64,000 bases of DNA from Flavobacteriales bacterium (GCA_025210295.1 JAOASC010000044.1:62001-126000); one strand, 5' to 3'. Counted from the first letter of the stretch, positions 15,083 through 24,047 are shown. Notes: generated by a model from the letters alone, not told the origin. Translations and numbers: made by a program.

Positions 15083-16975
15083 CTATTTCTTCTTTAGTGG
15101 AAATAAAATGTTGTAGTAGGCACCGTTTTCGTTAATGATCTCTACTGTGCCATCAATTTGGTCGATAAGGGACTCTATGAGCTCAACTCCTAAAGAATTA
15201 CTGCTTTTTAGAGAAAAACCTTGAGGGAATCCTTTACCATTGTCGCCGATGTATAAATGAATGAATTTTTTGTTTTTAATGGTAATGTTACAGGTGATAG
15301 AGAATTCCTCCTTTTCTGGAGTATACCCATGCTTAAAAGAGTTGGTTATACATTCGTTGATGATTAAACTTACTGGAATAATAGTGTCTAAATCTAATTC
15401 TTCGACTTCTATGTTTGTCTTTTTTATAACCAAGTAATTAGAGGCATAAGAAGCAATAAGATTTCTAACAAGTTCGTCGATGTATTCTGCTAAATTAATA
15501 GCGCTAAAGTTATTGCTTTTATATAGTTTTTCATGAACGAGGGCCATGGCAGCTACTCTTTTTTCACAATCAACAAAATAAGATGCAGATTTCTCATCTT
15601 CAATTGTATAGGCTTGGAGTCTTAGTAGGCTTGTGATAATCTGTAAGTTGTTTTTTACCCTGTGATGAATTTCCTTAATAAGTGTTACTTTTTCTTCTTT
15701 ACTTATGGCGGTTTCCTTTAAGTTTCTAGATAATTTTTTGTTGGTATAAAGGATATAAGATATGCTTAACACAGTTATTCCAAGAAGAATAGTAAGTATA
15801 AGTAGTAAGGTGTTTAAATCTTTTGCTTTTTGTCGTTCTTTTTCCACTGCTTTGTTTGCGGTAATAAGTTCTAAATTGGTCTTTCTAGAGTTTTGAAGTT
15901 TGTTTTCTTGTTGTTTAAATTGATATTTAGCCTCTAACTCCTCTAGTCGTTTAATGCTTTTGTTTTTTTCAGCTTTTTGATAATAGTTGATATAGTTTTT
16001 GTAATAGGATAAGGCAAGTGTCTTTTGGTTAAGTTTTTCATAAATAGTACTCATGCTATAATAGAAATCTCTGGTGTCAATATCAGCACCTTTTTTTAAG
16101 GAGAGTTGTAGGCCTTTTTGATAAAAGTATAAAGCACTATCTAGAGTGTTGAGCTCTTGGTGAAAGTCTCCTAGATTGCTGAGACTGGCAAGTTGAGCAA
16201 TGGTGTCTTTAGCTTCTTTTCGAAGTGTATAGGCCTTTTTAAAGAAGTTATAAGAAGTGGGAGTTTTGTTTTCATAGAAATAAATGATAGCCATATTATT
16301 GAAACTGTTGGCTAGAGAAGTTTTAGAGCCGTATTTCAGGTTGTAATCAAGAGATTTTTGGTAATGCACTTTTGCAGAATCAAGTTGGTTGGCATTTTGG
16401 TATAACATTCCCCACAAATTCTCAACGATAGGAGTTTCGGCAGTGTCTTTGTTTAGGGTAATGAAATATTCGGTTTGGACCAGTTCGGCTTTAGCTTTTT
16501 CAAATTCGTTTAGGTCTATGTAGAGTCTTGCAATGTTTAATCTTGGAGAAGTTTGGTGAACGGATGTGGAGTCTTCTTTTAAAAGAGAGATTGCTTTTAA
16601 ATAAAAATCTAAGGCCTCGTCTATAGCCCTGCTCTCATGGTGAATGGTTCCTATTAGGTTTAACGTTTTTGAAATAGATTCTTGGTCATTAACGAGCTTT
16701 TTTTGCGCTAAACTAAGGTTGAAATATTCTAGGGCTTTATATTTTTTATGAAGTCTTTTTTCTGCAACCCCTATAAAATGATAGATTTCACCTAATTTAT
16801 GATGGTTGTTTTTTGCTGTTGTTTTTTCTGCCTTAAGGAGTACACTTCGTGCGCTGTCAAGGTTCTCGTTTAATAACTGCTCTATTTGATCACTGAAATT
16901 AGAATGATCTTGAGCATAAACAGAACCATTTAACACCAAAATAAAAGCAAAAAAGAATTTAAAGATAGTAGTCAT
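15083..16975 (-). CDS. TPR-containing sensor histidine kinase (HisKA_2 type)
   Basis: A 630-residue membrane kinase. Residues 1-21 form a signal peptide. A periplasmic sensor of about eight tetratricopeptide repeats covers residues 25-340 (for example ALDFYLKAISLL and ALYFYQKGLQLS). A coiled coil (340-385) and a transmembrane helix (389-411) follow. The cytoplasmic part has the HisKA_2 box HHRVKNNLQIITSLLRLQ with the probable phospho-acceptor H438, then an HATPase domain with N-box NECITNSFKHGY and G-box GDNGKGFP. No response regulator gene is adjacent, so its partner is elsewhere. A TACCTTTG box lies 44 nt upstream. Confidence 0.92.
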   Translation of the reverse strand: MTTIFKFFFAFILVLNGSVYAQDHSNFSDQIEQLLNENLDSARSVLLKAEKTTAKNNHHKLGEIYHFIGVAEKRLHKKYKALEYFNLSLAQKKLVNDQESISKTLNLIGTIHHESRAIDEALDFYLKAISLLKEDSTSVHQTSPRLNIARLYIDLNEFEKAKAELVQTEYFITLNKDTAETPIVENLWGMLYQNANQLDSAKVHYQKSLDYNLKYGSKTSLANSFNNMAIIYFYENKTPTSYNFFKKAYTLRKEAKDTIAQLASLSNLGDFHQELNTLDSALYFYQKGLQLSLKKGADIDTRDFYYSMSTIYEKLNQKTLALSYYKNYINYYQKAEKNKSIKRLEELEAKYQFKQQENKLQNSRKTNLELITANKAVEKERQKAKDLNTLLLILTILLGITVLSISYILYTNKKLSRNLKETAISKEEKVTLIKEIHHRVKNNLQIITSLLRLQAYTIEDEKSASYFVDCEKRVAAMALVHEKLYKSNNFSAINLAEYIDELVRNLIASYASNYLVIKKTNIEVEELDLDTIIPVSLIINECITNSFKHGYTPEKEEFSITCNITIKNKKFIHLYIGDNGKGFPQGFSLKSSNSLGVELIESLIDQIDGTVEIINENGAYYNILFPLKKK

Positions 16976-17019
16976 TGTTCAGCTTTTAATGTCCTTGTCT
17001 ATAAGGCAGTAGTAGTAGA

Positions 17020-17027
17020 CAAAGGTA
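17020..17027 (-). promoter_or_regulatory. Bacteroidota -7 box before histidine kinase gene
   Basis: The minus strand reads TACCTTTG, matching TAnnTTTG, 44 nt upstream of the kinase ATG. The 168-nt divergent region to ctaB also holds the ctaB box at 17124. Confidence 0.5.
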
Positions 17028-17123
17028 CTAAAAAAAGTCATAGTTTTATGGAGTGTAAAGTTGTTTTAAGTAATTGGTTCAATTATTTTTAATCTATTAA
17101 GACGCACTTTGAAACAACTTCAT

Positions 17124-17131
17124 TATCTTTG
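17124..17131 (+). promoter_or_regulatory. Bacteroidota -7 box before ctaB operon
   Basis: TATCTTTG matches TAnnTTTG, 12 nt before the ctaB ATG. A TTTG at 17108-17111 sits upstream but with only a 12-nt spacer, shorter than the known -33/-7 spacing. Confidence 0.5.
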
Positions 17132-17143
17132 CCCCCGAAAATC

Positions 17144-18040
17144 ATGAGTCAGTACGAAATAAATAGGACATTTTCAAACAGAACTATGGGAGATAAGATA
17201 AAGGCATATACAGAGTTAATGAAATTGCGTTTGTCGTCTCTTGTAATCTATTCGGCAATTTTGGGGTATATGATTGCTCCAGGTGAAATAGATTATTTGG
17301 TGTTAGTTTGGTTGTCAATTGGAGGGGCTTTTGTTACAGGGGCTTCAAATGCTTTTAATCAAATTATCGAGCGTGATTTAGACAAGATCATGGATCGTAC
17401 TCAGAAAAGGCCATTGCCAAGTGGTAGATTAACCGTTAAGGAAGCTTTGGTGTTTTCTTTTGTCGTAGGGGGAATAGGAGTAGGGGCTCTTTTTATGATC
17501 AATGTATTGTGTGCTTTATTAGGTGTTTTAGCCATGGTGTTATATGTGTTAGCCTATACACCAATAAAGACCAAAACGCCCTTAGCAGTTTTTGTTGGAG
17601 CAATTCCAGGAAGTTTTCCTCCAATGTTGGGGTATGTAGCAGCTACCGCTGATTTTGGCTTGGAAGCAGGAATATTGTTTGCTGTACAATTCTTTTGGCA
17701 GTTCCCACATTTTTGGGCAATAGCTTGGAAATTAAATGATGATTATTTAAAAGCAGGATTTAAAATGCTTCCTACACTCGGAGGAAGAAATAAGGCAAGT
17801 GCATTTCAAATCTTTATCTATACAGCGATGTTGCTCCCTGTTGGAGCTGCACCATATTTAATTGGTTTGTGCAATATCTATTCTGTTCCTTTGTCAATAA
17901 TATTGGTTTTTCCAATGTTTATGGCTTCTATTCGTCTATACTTGACATTAGAGATGGAATATGCTAAAAAGATTATGTTTGCTTCTTTTTATTATCTGCC
18001 TTTAATTCAAATTGTGTATTTACTCACTAAAATATCGTAA
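17144..18040 (+). CDS. ctaB: Protoheme IX farnesyltransferase (heme O synthase)
   Basis: CtaB/CyoE attaches a farnesyl group to heme b, giving heme o for heme-copper oxidases. The ATG start gives 298 residues and about nine transmembrane helices. The UbiA-family prenyl-diphosphate-binding motif NAFNQIIERDLDKIMDRTQKRPLP is present near residue 65, with the second aspartate region KLNDDYLKAGFKMLPT near residue 200. A TTG codon 15 nt earlier is in frame but is part of the TATCTTTG promoter box, so the ATG is chosen. It heads an eight-gene unit for cytochrome oxidase assembly; the next gene begins 5 nt after its stop. Confidence 0.96.
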   Translation: MSQYEINRTFSNRTMGDKIKAYTELMKLRLSSLVIYSAILGYMIAPGEIDYLVLVWLSIGGAFVTGASNAFNQIIERDLDKIMDRTQKRPLPSGRLTVKEALVFSFVVGGIGVGALFMINVLCALLGVLAMVLYVLAYTPIKTKTPLAVFVGAIPGSFPPMLGYVAATADFGLEAGILFAVQFFWQFPHFWAIAWKLNDDYLKAGFKMLPTLGGRNKASAFQIFIYTAMLLPVGAAPYLIGLCNIYSVPLSIILVFPMFMASIRLYLTLEMEYAKKIMFASFYYLPLIQIVYLLTKIS

Positions 18041-18045
18041 TAGAG

Positions 18046-19308
18046 ATGATGAAAGATGTTGTAAAGCGTTCGATGCCTAAAAAGGAGTATCAAAAAGTTG
18101 CTAAACAAATTGTTTGGGTAGGGATTATTGCTAGCATAATGCTATATGCTGGGTTTACCAGTGCTGTTTTTGTAAGTATGATGGATAAGTTTTGGGTGGA
18201 TATCAAACTTCCCGAGGCATTTACATTGAGTACTATTGTAATTATAGCAAGTAGTATCACCTTATTCTTAGCCTTGTTTTTTGCAAAAAAAGATAATAAA
18301 AAAGCAGTGGTAGCATTGGTGGGTGTTACTTTTGTACTGGGAATCGTTTTTTCTGTTTCACAATTCAAAGGATGGGGGCAGTTAGTGGCCGATGGAAATT
18401 ATATTGCTGACAAAATCTTTTTTGATTACGGATCTTATGGGAATCAGTATACTATTCTGAAAAACGGAAAAGAAATTACTCATGATGGGTATGCTTATTT
18501 TTTGGAGGGAGAAGAATTGTCTACAGCTGAAGTAAATGAATTAAAAAACTTTTCGTATCAAATTTGTAAAGAAGAGTTAGCAGTAAGAGATGTACCTTAT
18601 CGCATTGAGAATTATGGAAATCCCTATACGGTTCAAAATATAGCACAGGGTAAAACGGTAGAGTTTAGAGAGGGGAAAGCTTTTTTAGGAGGAGACTCTT
18701 TAACTTTCTCTCAGCGAAATGAATTATTTAAATTTTCTTTTGGTGTTTATCATGATATGCCATTCTTTATGTTAAAAGGAAAGTATGGAGAAGATTTTTC
18801 GATTAATTTGAATGGAGAAAAGTTGGATTTTGAAAATAGAAAACTTTATTTTCCAGAAAGAACCTTAACTGCAGATGAGATTAAACGAATCAAAAAATCT
18901 GTTTTTCAAGGTGGGAAAGAGTATGTTATTAGTAAAGGGAAAGTCTACTTGGATGATCAGGAAGTAGATTTAGCTAATTTCGAAACATACATCGACCTAA
19001 ACAAAGGGATTCAGGTACATCTTAAAAATGGAGAATGGACCCAATTAAGACAAGAATTAAATACAATTCAATATGGAGAGTTTTATCAAACTGGAAATGT
19101 AGCAAGTTCGTATGTATGGATTTTAACGATTATCCATTTTTTACACTTAATAGTAGGTCTGATCGTTATTTTAGCGCTTTTTATTCGCGCTATAAAAGGA
19201 ATATATAATAAAGAAAATCAGTTAGGATTAGTTGTAGGTGGAATTTTTTGGCACTTTTTAGGTGCATTATGGGTCTATTTATTCGTATTTTTACAATATA
19301 TTCATTAA
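18046..19308 (+). CDS. Cytochrome c oxidase subunit III-like protein with large repeat insertion
   Basis: A 420-residue membrane protein. The N-terminal part (three transmembrane helices at about 21-45, 60-80 and 86-108) and the C-terminal part (two helices at about 352-378 and 392-418, with GGIFWHFLGALWVYLFVFLQYI) are a five-helix subunit III of the CyoC/CoxC type. Between helices 3 and 4 lies a soluble insertion of about 240 residues, on the periplasmic side if the usual topology holds. The insertion contains three degenerate repeats beginning YGNQYTIL (about 131), YGNPYTVQ (about 190) and YGEDFSIN (about 247), each ending in a short helix. Such insertions occur in other Bacteroidota subunit III proteins; their role is unknown. 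Confidence 0.87.
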   Translation: MMKDVVKRSMPKKEYQKVAKQIVWVGIIASIMLYAGFTSAVFVSMMDKFWVDIKLPEAFTLSTIVIIASSITLFLALFFAKKDNKKAVVALVGVTFVLGIVFSVSQFKGWGQLVADGNYIADKIFFDYGSYGNQYTILKNGKEITHDGYAYFLEGEELSTAEVNELKNFSYQICKEELAVRDVPYRIENYGNPYTVQNIAQGKTVEFREGKAFLGGDSLTFSQRNELFKFSFGVYHDMPFFMLKGKYGEDFSINLNGEKLDFENRKLYFPERTLTADEIKRIKKSVFQGGKEYVISKGKVYLDDQEVDLANFETYIDLNKGIQVHLKNGEWTQLRQELNTIQYGEFYQTGNVASSYVWILTIIHFLHLIVGLIVILALFIRAIKGIYNKENQLGLVVGGIFWHFLGALWVYLFVFLQYIH

Positions 19309-19335
19309 ACTTGCACCGATTATAAAAAAATAACA

Positions 19336-20037
19336 ATGGCAGCACACACAGAAAAAGTTGATGGAGCAACGCTTTGGGGAGGAAATGGCTCTCCTTTTAG
19401 AATTTCTTATGGAAAGCAAATGATGTGGTTTTTCTTGCTTTCAGATGCATTAACATTTGGAGCATTATTAACAGCTTATGGTTACGCACGTCACCAAGCA
19501 GTTGATTGGCCAATCGCAGAGGAAGTGTTTAATGCAATGCCTTTCTTAGGAGAAGGATATCCTTTGATGTATGTCGCATTGATGACATTTATCCTTATTA
19601 TTAGTTCGGTAACAATGGTATTAGCGGTTGAAGCTGGACATCGTTTAGATAAAAAGGGAGTGATCAAGTGGTTAACTTTGACAGTAATAGGAGGAGCTTT
19701 CTTCGTAGGGTCTCAAGCTTGGGAGTGGGCACACTTTATACACGGAACAGAGCATGGAGCACATATTGGAGATACAGTGATTTATGGAGCTAATTTATTG
19801 GAAAATGAGTATGCACCTTTAACACCTCAGTTTGCTGACTTCTTTTTCTTTATTACTGGATTTCACGGATTTCACGTACTGTCTGGAGTAGTTATTAACT
19901 TAATTATATTGATTCAAGTAGTAAAAGGAACTTACGACGATAGAGGACACTTTGAAATGGTTGAGAAAGTAGGTTTATATTGGCACTTTGTAGATTTAGT
20001 ATGGGTGTTTGTATTTACATTCTTCTACTTAATCTGA
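19336..20037 (+). CDS. ctaE: Cytochrome c oxidase subunit III
   Basis: A 233-residue subunit III of a heme-copper oxidase. It shows five predicted transmembrane helices, the GxPFRISYGKQMMWFFLLSDALTFG start, the TGFHGFHVLSGVVINL segment near residue 175, and a C-terminal YWHFVDLVWVFVFTFFYL, all typical. It is a paralogue of the preceding gene without the insertion. The subunits I and II that carry the metal centres are not in this window, so they are encoded elsewhere. It lies 27 nt after the preceding subunit III gene. Confidence 0.95.
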   Translation: MAAHTEKVDGATLWGGNGSPFRISYGKQMMWFFLLSDALTFGALLTAYGYARHQAVDWPIAEEVFNAMPFLGEGYPLMYVALMTFILIISSVTMVLAVEAGHRLDKKGVIKWLTLTVIGGAFFVGSQAWEWAHFIHGTEHGAHIGDTVIYGANLLENEYAPLTPQFADFFFFITGFHGFHVLSGVVINLIILIQVVKGTYDDRGHFEMVEKVGLYWHFVDLVWVFVFTFFYLI

Positions 20038-20079
20038 TACTATATTTAGTTGTTAACTAATTTAAACACACATAAAAAA

Positions 20080-20496
20080 ATGGAAAGAGACGATTTAATA
20101 TTAGACCATTCATATTCTGTAGCTGCTAATCATGATGAAGAGCACGGAAAACAAATAAGAAAAACAGTTTGGAAAGTAACAGCAATTCTATCAATTATTA
20201 CAATTATTGAGGTAGGATTGGGAATGACAATAAAACAAGGTACAGATTTATGGCCTATCGTAAAATGGAGCTTTATTGTAATGACTATTGTTAAAGCTGG
20301 ATACATTGTATTAGTTTTTATGCACTTAGGTGACGAGAAGAAAAGTTTTAAATGGATGTTGTTTGGACCATACTTTATTTTTATGTCGTATTTAATATTC
20401 CAAGCAATTACTGAAGCTGGTCATCAGCATGATATGTTGCATGGAGATGCAAAAACAGAGGTGGTAGAGCAAGAAGCTGGACACGCAGAACATTAA
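20080..20496 (+). CDS. Cytochrome c oxidase subunit IV (prokaryotic, CyoD/CtaF type)
   Basis: The ATG start gives 138 residues. Three transmembrane helices lie at about 34-53, 62-82 and 91-110, with KAGYIVLVFMHLGDEKKSFKWM in the usual position for PF03626 (prokaryotic subunit IV). An earlier in-frame TTG would add ten residues with no family match, so it is rejected. The C-terminus is rich in His, Glu and Asp (HQHDMLHGD...EAGHAEH) and could bind metal, although this is only suggestive. It is followed 4 nt later by a Sco-like gene. Confidence 0.9.
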   Translation: MERDDLILDHSYSVAANHDEEHGKQIRKTVWKVTAILSIITIIEVGLGMTIKQGTDLWPIVKWSFIVMTIVKAGYIVLVFMHLGDEKKSFKWMLFGPYFIFMSYLIFQAITEAGHQHDMLHGDAKTEVVEQEAGHAEH

Positions 20497-20500
20497 GAAA

Positions 20501-21169
20501 ATGTCAAAAATAAAACGTATAGCGTTATTTGCCGGAATGTTTGGACTTCCGGCTTTTTTTATTGGTTTTTTTTTGATGGGAGAACAACAGTACCATCAAA
20601 CCCCTTATTTTGGTAAACCAACCATTGTTGGGAATGACACCATTCCTTATCATATTCCTCAATATACTTTTGAAGATATTGACGGGAAAATCTACAATGA
20701 AAATAGCTTTAAAAACAAATATGTTGTCTTTAACTTTTTAGAGTCAACTTGCCCGTTTGAGGGATGTAATATTAACTTTAAGATCTTTAAGTATCTTATT
20801 TACGATGAATTTGAACAGAATAAAGGGTTTGAAGATGCTGTAATCGTGAGTCAAATATTTGGAGAAAATGCGCTAGAAAGAGTAAAGACTTTACGAAAAG
20901 ATTTGGAGTTAGATAAAGAGAAGTGGGTTTTTGTAAAGGGCGATTATCAACCTTTTTTTGATTTAGACTTAGAAAAAGGAAACCCTTGGAGTAAAAGAGA
21001 TACCATTTATGGTTATGAAAGAGAAGCTTATGTGATGACTGTTTTAAAGGATCGTGACGGTTATTTAAGAGGTAAATATGTCACAACACTAGCCGATGAG
21101 GTAATGCGTATTACTAAAGATATTAGCATGCTTGAAAAAGAGCAGAGAGATCGACAAAAAAAACAATAA
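20501..21169 (+). CDS. Sco-like thioredoxin-fold protein with CX4C motif
   Basis: A 222-residue membrane-anchored protein (hydrophobic residues about 7-26) with a thioredoxin-like domain resembling Sco1/SenC copper chaperones. The usual CxxxC copper site is replaced by STCPFEGCN, a CX4C arrangement (Cys 84 and 89), and the conserved histidine expected before the ILID strand (AYVMTVLKDRDG) is not evident. It may be a redox partner rather than a copper chaperone, or bind copper differently. Its stop codon overlaps the ATG of the canonical Sco gene by one base (TAATG), so the pair is translationally coupled. Confidence 0.82.
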   Translation: MSKIKRIALFAGMFGLPAFFIGFFLMGEQQYHQTPYFGKPTIVGNDTIPYHIPQYTFEDIDGKIYNENSFKNKYVVFNFLESTCPFEGCNINFKIFKYLIYDEFEQNKGFEDAVIVSQIFGENALERVKTLRKDLELDKEKWVFVKGDYQPFFDLDLEKGNPWSKRDTIYGYEREAYVMTVLKDRDGYLRGKYVTTLADEVMRITKDISMLEKEQRDRQKKQ

Positions 21170-21780
21170 TGAGAAATTACTTTTTGACATTAAGTGCAGT
21201 TGTTTTGTTGTTAAGCAGTTGTTCAGAAAATAAGCCGTTAGAAATTTTTGGACCCAAAGAGTTTATTGAGGGAGTAGACCAAGATACGATTTACCATACA
21301 ATCCCTTTCTGGAGTTTCGAAAATCAAGATGGTAAGATGGTAGGAACAAACGATTATCAGGGTGAAGTGTATATCGCTGATTTTTTCTTTAGTCACTGTC
21401 CCTCGATTTGCCCAACAATGCTTGAAAATATGAAGCAAGTGCAAAAAGAGTTGAAAGCTTATGATGTTAAGATAATCTCTTACACAGTAGATCCTAAAAA
21501 TGACAATGTAGAGCGCCTTAAATGGTATACAGAGCATAATAAAATTGAGACAAAGAATTGGAATTTTGTAACTGGAATTCAGCAAGATATTTATGAATTG
21601 GGAGTAAAGGGCTATTTAGTGCCGAACCAAGAGGATGCTTTGGCTCCAGGAGGTTTTTTGCATTCTGAAAAGTTTATTTTAATTGATAAAAAATCAAGAA
21701 TTCGGGGCTTTTATGATGGAACTGAACAACAGGAAATCGAAAAGTTGATAAAAGATGTTAAAACACTAAGTGTTGAGTAA
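21169..21780 (+). CDS. SCO1/SenC-family copper chaperone lipoprotein
   Basis: A 203-residue lipoprotein (lipobox LLSSC, Cys 18) with a Sco fold. The copper-binding CPSIC motif (Cys 77 and 81) and the conserved ligand histidine H165 in GGFLHSEKFILID are all present. Sco proteins deliver copper to, and reduce, the CuA site of cytochrome oxidase subunit II. It fits its place in an oxidase assembly operon, directly after a diverged paralogue and 56 nt before a DUF420 gene. Confidence 0.94.
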   Translation: MRNYFLTLSAVVLLLSSCSENKPLEIFGPKEFIEGVDQDTIYHTIPFWSFENQDGKMVGTNDYQGEVYIADFFFSHCPSICPTMLENMKQVQKELKAYDVKIISYTVDPKNDNVERLKWYTEHNKIETKNWNFVTGIQQDIYELGVKGYLVPNQEDALAPGGFLHSEKFILIDKKSRIRGFYDGTEQQEIEKLIKDVKTLSVE

Positions 21781-21836
21781 TCATATTTACCCAACTCTCA
21801 TTAATTTTACACCACTTTAATTATAAGATTAATCCA

Positions 21837-22376
21837 ATGAAAGGGGAAAACACACTGAATACAGAAGAATTAAAATATAAAAAGTTAATCGTTGTGTTGT
21901 CTATTGCGATACCATTAGCAGTGGCAGCTTTATTTGGAATTAAGATTCCAAATGTTGGACCTTTAACCTTTTTGCCTCCAATTTATGCTACAATTAATGG
22001 AATAACAGCCGTAGCTTTGGTGGTAGCTGTAGTAGCAATAAAAAATGGTAATAGAACACTTCATGAACGATTAATGCAGTTTGCGTTGGTATTATCATCT
22101 TTGTTCTTAGTGTTGTATGTCGCGTATCACATGACTTCAGATTCTACCGTGTATGGAGGAGAAGGAGCAGTTAAATATGTGTACTACTTTATTCTAATTA
22201 CGCATATTATACTCTCTATAGGAATCATTCCTTTAGTATTGATTACTTATGTAAGAGCGTTGTCAAAACACTTTAAAAACCATAAAAAAATAGCAAAAAT
22301 AGCTTTTCCTCTATGGTTATATGTTGCAGTAACTGGAGTGGTGGTTTACTTAATGATTTCACCTTATTACGTTTAA
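21837..22376 (+). CDS. DUF420 family membrane protein, oxidase maturation factor-like
   Basis: A 179-residue protein with about five transmembrane helices (residues 18-37, 47-66, 77-100, 115-138 and 152-174). It carries conserved histidines in RTLHERLMQ, YVAYHM and FILITHIILS, typical of DUF420. DUF420 proteins are linked to maturation of aa3-type oxidases (CtaM in Staphylococcus), perhaps by copper or heme handling. Position at the end of the oxidase operon supports the same role here. Confidence 0.88.
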   Translation: MKGENTLNTEELKYKKLIVVLSIAIPLAVAALFGIKIPNVGPLTFLPPIYATINGITAVALVVAVVAIKNGNRTLHERLMQFALVLSSLFLVLYVAYHMTSDSTVYGGEGAVKYVYYFILITHIILSIGIIPLVLITYVRALSKHFKNHKKIAKIAFPLWLYVAVTGVVVYLMISPYYV

Positions 22377-22387
22377 AAATAAAACAG

Positions 22388-22843
22388 ATGTTATTGAATA
22401 CGTTTGAAGCTGCTACAACAGAAAAAGTGTTAACTCGGTTAGCTACAATTTCACATGAAACATTACCATTGTGGGGTAAAATGAACGCTGCTCAAATGTT
22501 AGCGCATTTGAATGTAGCTTACGATATGGCCTATCACCAAGAGGCTCATAAAACTTCTTGGCTGCAAAAAATACTATTAAAAACATTTGTAAAGAAGATT
22601 GTCGTAGGGGATAAGCCCTATGCTAAAAATTCAAGAACAGCTCCAGCATTTCTAATCACTTCAGAAAAGGAGTTTGAAAATGAAAAGTCTAGATTTATTG
22701 AAAACCTGAAAACAACAGAACAAAAAGGCGTGGCGTATTTTGAGGGGAGAGAAAGTGCTTCTTTTGGCCCGCTATCAGCTAAAGAGTGGAGCAATATGTT
22801 TTACAAGCATATCGACCATCATTTTGCTCAGTTTGGAGCATAG
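22388..22843 (+). CDS. DUF1569 family (DinB-like) protein
   Basis: With the ATG at 22388 the protein has 151 residues. The WGKMNAAQMLAHLNVAYDMAYH segment near residue 37 and a C-terminal HIDHHFAQFG give the histidine pattern of the DinB/YfiT-like metal-binding four-helix superfamily; the sequence best matches DUF1569. A reading that begins 75 nt earlier overlaps the DUF420 gene and is not credible. It lies 11 nt after the DUF420 gene; the functional link to the oxidase operon is unknown. Confidence 0.82.
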   Translation: MLLNTFEAATTEKVLTRLATISHETLPLWGKMNAAQMLAHLNVAYDMAYHQEAHKTSWLQKILLKTFVKKIVVGDKPYAKNSRTAPAFLITSEKEFENEKSRFIENLKTTEQKGVAYFEGRESASFGPLSAKEWSNMFYKHIDHHFAQFGA

Positions 22844-22885
22844 TTTATTTAACACTTCTGAGACATTTATTGGGGGAATTTAGAG

Positions 22886-22893
22886 TATCTTTG
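22886..22893 (+). promoter_or_regulatory. Bacteroidota -7 box before desaturase gene
   Basis: TATCTTTG matches TAnnTTTG and ends 22 nt before the desaturase ATG. A TTG at 22870-22872 has only a 13-nt spacer. Confidence 0.5.
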
Positions 22894-22915
22894 TAGGCTA
22901 AACTATACACACTCT

Positions 22916-24004
22916 ATGAATACGATTAGATTTAATCACTCCGAAAATGCTGAATTTGTAAAAGTATTACGGAAACGCGTTAATAATTATTTTAAAGAAA
23001 ATAAAATTACCAAGTATGCTAACTTTAATATGAAGTTAAAAACAGTGGTGATGTTGACCATCTACTTTTTACCGTTGATTTTAATGTTAACAGGTGTTGT
23101 TCAAAATATTTGGTTAATAGGTTTGCTGTGGGGAGTGATGGGAGTAGGAATGGCTGGAATAGGTTTTTCAGTGATGCACGACGCTAACCATGGAACGTAT
23201 TCTAAAAATCAGAAAGTAAACCAAGCAATAGCTTTTGTGATTAGTCTTATTGGAGGCTCATCAATCAATTGGAAAATTCAACATAATGTATTGCATCATT
23301 CTTATACCAATATTCAAGGACATGATGAAGATATTGACCTAGAACCTTTATTACGTCTTGCTCCCTCTCAAAAACGATACAAAATTCACCGTTTTCAAGT
23401 TTTTTATGTCTGGATTCTCTATAGTATAATGACGTTATATTGGTTTTCTGTAAAAGATTTTGATCAAATAAAACGTTATAAAAACAAAGATTTATTGAAA
23501 GGACAAGGAATAACATTTAACAAAGCTTTACTAGGAATAATAGGGAATAAAATTTTATATGTTGGTGTTTTACTTGCTTTACCACTCATTTTTGTAAATA
23601 TACCTTGGTGGCAAACGATCATAGGGTTTGTTATTATGCATATTGTTTGTGGGTTGATGTTGTCTACTGTATTTCAATGTGCACATGTTGTAGAAGAAAC
23701 AGCCTTTTTTACAGTTGATGAAAATTCAAGTATGGAAAATAATTGGGCTGTTCACCAAATGAAAACAACTCTTAATTTTGCACAAAAAAACCGAGTATTA
23801 TCATGGTTTATAGGTGGGCTTAACTTTCAAATTGAACACCACTTGTTTCCTAATATTTGCCATGTTCATTATCGTAAAATCTCTAAAATTGTAAGAGAAA
23901 CAGCCAAAGAGTTCCAATTGCCTTACCATACTCAAAATTCATTTTGGAGCGCGTTGAGAAGCCATGTGGTGCTTTTGAATAAGTTGGGCTTAGGAAAGAT
24001 ATAA
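22916..24004 (+). CDS. Acyl-lipid/acyl-CoA front-end-type fatty acid desaturase
   Basis: A 362-residue integral membrane di-iron desaturase. Its three histidine boxes are HDANH (88-92), HNVLHH (123-128) and QIEHH (305-309). The glutamine in the first position of the third box marks front-end desaturases (delta-5/6-like), though no cytochrome b5 domain is fused. Four hydrophobic segments fit the usual two membrane hairpins. It introduces double bonds into membrane fatty acids, with a regiospecificity that cannot be assigned. A strong palindromic terminator separates it from the convergent porX gene. Confidence 0.93.
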   Translation: MNTIRFNHSENAEFVKVLRKRVNNYFKENKITKYANFNMKLKTVVMLTIYFLPLILMLTGVVQNIWLIGLLWGVMGVGMAGIGFSVMHDANHGTYSKNQKVNQAIAFVISLIGGSSINWKIQHNVLHHSYTNIQGHDEDIDLEPLLRLAPSQKRYKIHRFQVFYVWILYSIMTLYWFSVKDFDQIKRYKNKDLLKGQGITFNKALLGIIGNKILYVGVLLALPLIFVNIPWWQTIIGFVIMHIVCGLMLSTVFQCAHVVEETAFFTVDENSSMENNWAVHQMKTTLNFAQKNRVLSWFIGGLNFQIEHHLFPNICHVHYRKISKIVRETAKEFQLPYHTQNSFWSALRSHVVLLNKLGLGKI

Positions 24005-24015
24005 AACATAGAACT

Positions 24016-24047
24016 AAAAAGCCCTTTCATTAATGAAAGGGCTTTTT
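24016..24047. terminator. Bidirectional terminator between desaturase and porX
   Basis: A perfect 32-nt palindrome (AAAAAGCCCTTTCATTAATG and its mirror) has A and T tracts on both flanks, so it can end transcription from both sides. It lies between two convergent genes whose stop codons flank it. Confidence 0.85.
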
